A stretch of 64,000 nucleotides of DNA from Nilaparvata lugens (lineage: Eukaryota; Arthropoda; Insecta; Hemiptera; Delphacidae). The notes beneath the pieces were generated by a model, which saw only the letters and a program-made list of their open reading frames with translations, did not search any database and was not told where the DNA came from. Both the position numbers and the translations under genes were made by a program. The first letter of the stretch is position 1. Each line of letters begins with the position of its first letter. Positions 58,451-64,000 of this stretch are shown here, one piece after another. The stretch lies in NCBI RefSeq assembly GCF_014356525.2, contig NC_052506.1, forward strand, positions 23,822,707-23,886,706, in the 5' to 3' direction.

Positions 58451-60640
58451 TTTTAGATTGATTTCAAAAGATTTGCAGGTTTGACGCCTAGTGAGATCGG
58501 ACTCTACAAATATGTGATAATTGTCTAATTTTTTTCGCTTGATTGGATTCAAACATTCCAATCGATTGAGTTTCAAAAATATTGGGCCTGCTCGTACTCT
58601 TTAATTATTTCCTCTGAGGGTCCACATAAGAGCTCTAGTTTGTGCTTGGATAATGATACATATAATGATGTAAGATGAGTTGGAATCGACACATACAGAA
58701 ATCTTTGTTAACCTTCGATGAAAAATAAGCAACATCCTATCAGAAACTCTGTTTAAAATATAGAACACTGTAGTTAATATCAAATTTTATGACCCGTAAC
58801 CTAACGTAAGCTTTTGTAGAATTTGCAGTTATATTACTGAATCAAATTCTTTCGAAGTCGAATTGGGTGAGCTCCAATCACAGAGAATACACTGATAAAA
58901 ATTTAGCCAAGAAAAAACAAAACAGTTTTTTACTAATATGGCCTGAGTTTTGTTGTCACCAAAGAAATCGAGTAGTATCAGTGAATAAGTGTACACTGAA
59001 TGGTGAAGTCAAATTTATGTTTGAATTAACTTGAGATTTACAGAATATTCTTATTATTTAGGATCTTGTTTTGAGGTAAACTAACAATTTCATTATCAAA
59101 TTGTTTTTCTTGAATCATCGTCTACACTGTAAAAAATTCTTTGATTTCCCAGTTAGAATTTTCACACAATAGGGCTTCTATAATTCTTATAACACTCATA
59201 AAATATACAGTTGATAATTGCTTATCTGTTATATTTGAAAATCGAAAATTGCCTGAAACCTGTTTATCCTATTATTTGTTCGAAGATGGTGTTCACAAAT
59301 TACATGCCCTTATTACAGTTCCAAACCTTAGAGATCCCTCAGGTTGCGGTTTTGAGAATATTGATGTGTTTGATACCGTATAATCATCATGAATAATATT
59401 GCTATGTCTGATGAAACCACATATTTTGAATCTATTAATTTTATGTTCCTTTCATGATGTTATAACTGATAAATATTGAATTGAATTCATCTATTGCTTC
59501 CGTATAGTTCAGCTTTTCGTTTGAATTTGAAACTGAATCTTTTTCGATTCTTTATCACAATAGTGATACCTTAATAGTATATGATTAGAATCTGAAGAAT
59601 TTTTCTTTCAAACAGAACAGTAAAATTATTATCAAACCAAAAATATTGTCCTTCTTACCTCACAACTAAATTGAAATAACTTGGAACTAATGTAAATATC
59701 CTATGATGCTGATCTTATCCAGATTAGTCTGATAATACTAATTGACACAAAGCTCTGATTGAAGTACTGTGCGTCTTTAAATTATATGAAGTTTTCAATT
59801 ATATGAAGCCTAAAGCTGTATTCCTACATATCAGTGACCGGCACAGTGGAAATATTATTTCCATGAACTCTGATTGAGTTGTTCCCACTAAGCATGTCCG
59901 AGGTGGTATGAATAGTCCAATTAGAATTACTGTAACATATAAAATACTGTAACACTGTACCGGTTACTTTTACTGTCATTGATATGAATGAATACAGTTC
60001 CCTGACCTCTTCTTGACATCAAGTGGTAGGTAGTGTTGGCTATGTAATTGCTCTAACCATGAAATGAAGAAACGATTCCTTATTCTATTGCTTCAACTAT
60101 TTATCTTGAACTCTATACGTTTTAAAACTATTTTATAGTAATTCCCCCATCATAATTTTCATCATACCATTTCCTCATATCCTATATTTTTTAGAGAAAT
60201 ATTTAGAATTTGAGGAAGCAATTGCCCTGCTATATTAAATACTTCATCCAATGAATTTCTTTCAAAACGTTTTCGGAGATGGAGTAGAAGAACAAGAATA
60301 AGGCAGTTAAAGAAGATAGAAAATGGAAAACTGCAACAAAACAAGTCAGAAAAGGAAGAGGAAGAATAAAGAAGCTGAAGAAGAAGAGAAATTTCTATTA
60401 TTCTATTAGCTTTAGACAATAATTAATAATTCCATACAGTTGATAGAAACGCGTACAGATTTTTAAAGCTCTATTCATAGTTGTTAGTCTTCAAACAAGT
60501 ACATAGTAATTTCCACATTCAAACCAAATCATAAACAATACACTCTGGTTTGAAGTAGTGCACTATTGATTGTAGGCCTGTATAGTATGCGTTAATTAAG
60601 TAGGCAGGTGGGCCAACAGAAAGCAAAACACTACTCAATT
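58451..60640. other. non-coding AT-rich DNA
   Basis: No coherent exon recognised. A short match (GTATGAATA..CCAATTAGAA, near 59902) resembles 22958, suggesting a worn shared repeat. Confidence 0.4.
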
Positions 60641-60659
60641 GCCAGGGGTACACAAGTGA

Positions 60660-60973
60660 TAACGACTATGTCATCATCATGTTGGTATCAGTGAGTGAGC
60701 GAGAGCGCGAATAAACAATCTGCAGTGTGCGGGAAAGATAGTGAACGAATAAGTTGTAGAGATAAAGGAGGATAGAGACAGTCTCATCCGGTATTCAAAG
60801 CAGTTGCAAGTTTAGCAGCGCGACAGAATTATTCATTAGACACGTGGGCTCATCGCTGTATTCAATTATTGCACTCTGTCATACATATTTGATAGGCTAT
60901 GTGTATGTGTTCATATTTTTCGCTTTTTCAACGCCTGTTTGAATAATGCAGGATGTGATCCCGTTTTCGGAAG
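60660..60973 (+). promoter_or_regulatory. possible promoter and 5'UTR
   Basis: CpG-richer sequence (GAGCGAGAGCGCGAATAAAC, GTGCGGGAAAG, GCAGCGCGACAG) before the proposed start at 60974. An initiator-like TCAGT lies near 60690. A minimal ATG-TGA start-stop occurs at 60953-60958. Inference only. Confidence 0.3.
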
Positions 60974-60989
60974 ATGTCTGAGAGATTCA
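60974..60989 (+). CDS. possible first coding exon (MSERF...)
   Basis: ATG in GGAAGATGT context, five codons (MSERF) and one base, then a perfect donor A|GTGAGT at 60990. The rest of the gene would lie after a long intron beyond the window. Too short to identify; support is the donor and the CpG-rich leader. Confidence 0.3.
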
Positions 60990-60999
60990 GTGAGTAGAC

Positions 61000-61735
61000 T
61001 ATTTGATTTTGTGTTATTCAACCCTCTGTTTTGTAAAATATTGGAATTCAAGTTCAATTAAAAAATGTACGTATCATTCATTGCTCACAGTAGGAATATC
61101 ACAATACAGCAGGAGTATATAAGTTTTTTTTATAAAATAGTTACATTTTTGTATATTGAGTGAAAGTTTCCTATAATTTTCTTGAGTTTATCATTTAGTC
61201 CAACTTTGAAGTGTGGATTGAATATTAGTTTCTCAGTTTCGTTTTTTTAATGGGTAGCAATGAATTATCAAAACATTATTTATACCGTAGTTATCAACAT
61301 ACGTTGTTCACCGTGATCAACTACTGTAATTAGTTCACGGTCACATTTTGTTTGGTTGTGAATGTCACCAGTGAGCAGTGAGCACATCTTATATCATAGC
61401 TTAGTGATCAAATAGGCTATCTCATCATTTTTGCATTCTTAGACTCAGTCAAATTACAACTTGGAATAAATTTGAAGACTTAGCTCAATAGAATGCCCAT
61501 CTACAATGCATTAGAAGATTATGGAATTAGAATGTGACATTTTGAATTCCAACTTCGATTCTATCTTCGACTATTATTTTCTTTTCCTATTTACTCTTTC
61601 TTTTTTTCTATGTCCTACATTATTGAAGGGTTTTCTTTGGTTCTCACCTAAATTACCTATCTCTCTCTTATTCTTTCATTATTTTTCTACTATCTACCCT
61701 CTACAGAGAGTTTATTATGTTTGCAGAATGATTCC
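61000..61735. other. non-coding DNA
   Basis: No gene recognised. If 60974-60989 is a real first exon, this is its intron. Confidence 0.35.
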
Positions 61736-61897
61736 ATCTTCTTCTCCTCCTTCTTCTTCTTCTTCTTCTTCTTCTTCTTCTTCTTCTTCTTCTTCTTCTT
61801 CTTCTTCTTCTTCTTCTTCTTCTTCTTCTTCTTCTTTCTTCTTCTTCTTCTTCTTCTTCTTCTTCTTCTTCTTCTTCTTCTTCTTCTTCTTCTTCTT
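61736..61897 (+). repeat. (TTC)n/(GAA)n microsatellite, ~160 bp
   Basis: Almost pure TTC units with one phase break near 61835. Poly-Ser, poly-Phe and poly-Glu frames over it are artefacts. Confidence 0.95.
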
Positions 61898-62708
61898 TCA
61901 TTATTATTTGCTTATTTTGATGTTCACATAGCTCATGAGCTTGTGGATGTGCAATGAGAAATGGTGGTTGAATTAATTATACATCGTACATGATAGAATC
62001 CCATTACGAGCAAGTAATATCATTGTAGTATAGTTTACAGTTTTTCTTCCCAGTCAACAATTGAATTTTGATGCAGAATGTTATCACGTCACTCCACGCC
62101 AATATATCAACTATATATTCTTGAACACTCATCATGGAAATTCAAGTGCGGCTCATTCATACTTTCCTATTCTGTGAGTAAAGATTGAATTATTGATCAT
62201 TCATGAGTGAAGTTTCAAAATCAGATACTTTTTTCCGTTCTCACTATTATTTTTAGGGCTACTGAAAGTATTGTAGTATTATAAACGAAGTGGAATGTAT
62301 ATTATAATATATCCGTATATCATAAGCTACTGAGATTATTATTAACACAAAAGTATATATAAAGTACCTCTTTTATCTTATCACAACTAGTTACAGCTCT
62401 TCAAGAGCCATTATCAAGTGCAGGGGCGTATATAAGGGGAGGGGGCAGAGGGCCCGGCCCACCCCCCGAAATAATGTCTATGAAGAAAAATCAGTTCAGT
62501 AATTACAGAAAAAAGTACAGTAATCTGAATTTGTGACGGTCTGACGGTAAAGTAAAAAGGGCGTTCAGCGCAAATTACCCCCTGAATATGAGCACCAAAA
62601 CTGATATCAAGTATCATCGGGTGTAACTTAAAATCACTTAACCTAACATTAACCTTAGCCCCCCCCAAAATATATTCTATTAATATATTAATAGAATCTA
62701 AATTATTA
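61898..62708. other. non-coding; one GC-rich repeat fragment
   Basis: 62420-62470 (GGGGCGTATATAAGGGGAGG, CCCGGCCCACCCCC) is a GC-rich patch that may be the edge of a dispersed repeat. Nothing else recognised. Confidence 0.4.
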
Positions 62709-64000
62709 TACAGGGTGTTTCAGAAGTAGTGTCGAGAATTTTAGGGTATTGTACCTGGATGCTAGGAGACTACAAATGTCATATTTGAAGTGTCCAAAAC
62801 TCAGCGGTTATCCTTATAGCTGCCATTTTGTTTTTTTCACTTACAAATTTTTATCTCAAGAACGAAATGTTGTATTGATCTGAAATTTGGCATGAATATT
62901 TATGCTATAAAGACTCAACTATAAAAAATAAAAAAAAAATTTTTTCGTTAAAATTTTTCAAAATGGCGGCCATTTTAAATTTTTGATGGCGAATATCTCG
63001 AAAACCGTCCATTTTACAGAAAATTTACAAGAGACAAAAAAGTTAGCAAATTTTTTCACAATTCCAATGATACCTAATTTATTAAGATTGGTCGAAGAAT
63101 AACAGAGAAATTAATTTTTTTCGTACTGCATGCATGACCACTTTTCACCATTTAAAGATCAATATTAATTTTTTAATTCCAGATGTATTTAAGATGAAGC
63201 TTTGAAACTCGGTATGGCTCCATATGGGCAAACAGATGATTTTACAATGGTTTTCAGATGATAATGTTTGTCTTGTAAAAGTATTGTTGTTTCATTTAAA
63301 GTAAAGAACCAGATGTAGTGCTTCCTATTTCTTAGTCTCACGTTTCCTAGGTCTTATTTCTATCTTAAATTTCCAGTTTCAATATTTTCTTACGTTGCTT
63401 CTACACAAATATTTAATTATTGTAATGGAATTTAGTTCGCTGGAGTACACCGATATTCACTTCATGTATGGAGCAGCTCTTGGCAATGCGACCGAAGCAA
63501 GAAGAATGTATGCAGCTGCATTTCCAAACCGCCGTCTCCCTTCCGACAAGGTGTTCACAAGAACTCACAATCGGCTGAGAGAAGTTGGTTCATTTGAACG
63601 GAACAGGGTCATTGCTGGTAGGCCTCGAGCAGTTCGAAATGTTGCTTTTGAAGAGGAAGTATTGCAGAAATTCGATTTCAATCCTAGAACGAGTACGAGA
63701 GCAGTTGCAAAGCAAATCAATTCAAGTGCTTCTTCTATGTGGCGTGTACTAAACAAGGAAAGACTTCACCCCTTCCGCTTTCAAAAAGTTCACTCATTGG
63801 TTGAACGCGACTATGAGCCAAGAGTAAACTGTGCCCGTTGGTTTCTTCAGCAAGACATTATCCAACCAAATTTTCTAGAAAATGTGTTATTTACCGATGA
63901 GTCCAGCTTTACAAGAGAAGGAATCTTCAACTCTCGCAACAGTCACGTCTGGGCCTTAGACAATCCTCATGAGGTCAAAGTGCGTGGTTATCAGCATAGA
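62709..64000 (+). mobile_element. Tc1/mariner-like DNA transposon, 5' part
   Basis: TA at 62709-62710 precedes CAGGGTGTTTCAGAAGTAGT, a typical terminus of IS630-Tc1-mariner relatives. A ~715-bp leader (with AAAATGGCGGCCATTTT) precedes an intact transposase frame. The right terminus lies beyond the window. Confidence 0.8.
63425..64000 (+). CDS. Tc1/mariner-like transposase, N-terminal 192 codons
   Basis: Begins at ATG 63425 and is open to the window edge. The N-terminus reads EYTDIHFMYGAALGNATEA with RRMYAAAFPNRRLPSDKVF, a helix-turn-helix region of the type used to bind terminal repeats. The second DNA-binding part includes GSFERNRVIAGRPRAV, with GRPR resembling the AT-hook-like motif of these proteins. 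The catalytic core starts with NVLFTDESSF, whose Asp is the first of the DD(E/D) triad. No stop or frameshift is seen, unlike other transposon genes here, so this copy may be recent. The remaining catalytic residues are out of view. Confidence 0.85.
   Translation, partial: MEFSSLEYTDIHFMYGAALGNATEARRMYAAAFPNRRLPSDKVFTRTHNRLREVGSFERNRVIAGRPRAVRNVAFEEEVLQKFDFNPRTSTRAVAKQINSSASSMWRVLNKERLHPFRFQKVHSLVERDYEPRVNCARWFLQQDIIQPNFLENVLFTDESSFTREGIFNSRNSHVWALDNPHEVKVRGYQHR

Noticed and set aside
61521..61957. Poly-Ser / poly-Phe / poly-Leu open frames
   Set aside because: TTC microsatellite artefacts.

Overview
This is a stretch of animal nuclear DNA, almost certainly from an insect. It is strongly AT-rich, has spliced genes with GT-AG introns, short first exons and long TE-filled introns, and is packed with non-LTR retrotransposon remnants, MITE-like hairpins, microsatellites and a long-LTR element. 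From memory of repeat families the best guess is a hemipteran such as a planthopper (Nilaparvata-like); that guess is inference. There are no bacterial-type operons, rRNA genes, CRISPR arrays or complete tRNA genes.

The one confidently identified gene is an ARH3/ADPRHL2-type ADP-ribosylhydrolase on the minus strand (27746 to 15729). Six coding exons join in consistent phase into 357 codons carrying every Mg2+-site motif of the family. Its introns hold a 5'-truncated non-LTR retrotransposon in the opposite direction, a head-to-head foldback of a Tc1/mariner-like transposon, a degenerate RTE-type remnant, a GC-rich dispersed repeat and several MITEs.

Other genes are seen only in part. They are a plus-strand 3' terminal exon pair (1566-1668 and 4892-4967), a pair of plus-strand exons split by a 64-bp intron (37487-37755), a minus-strand exon with a membrane anchor (30343-30499) near a CpG-rich patch with two E2F-like sites, a possible plus-strand first exon (60974-60989), and the 5' 192 codons of an uninterrupted Tc1/mariner-like transposase that runs off the right edge.

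Right half: 46262-55273 is a complete 9-kb LTR retrotransposon without recognisable genes (LARD-like), oriented minus. It has 2.47-kb LTRs that are nearly identical, TGTGCC...GGCACA termini, a 4-bp target duplication, a polypurine tract flush with its 3' LTR, and a putative primer-binding site flush with its 5' LTR. That site matches the 5' end (nt 1-18) of initiator tRNA-Met, not a tRNA 3' end. This is the most unusual object in the window.

Left and centre: 9.7-15.3 kb is a nest of direct duplications and MITEs. 28.5-29.8 kb is a cluster of hairpin repeats. A tRNA-type SINE at 34.0 kb is interrupted by a 55-bp element with perfect 7-bp target duplications, and a second copy of that element at 35.5 kb also has 7-bp duplications. 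55.6-57.0 kb is a polypyrimidine-to-polypurine strand switch around a CTG repeat.
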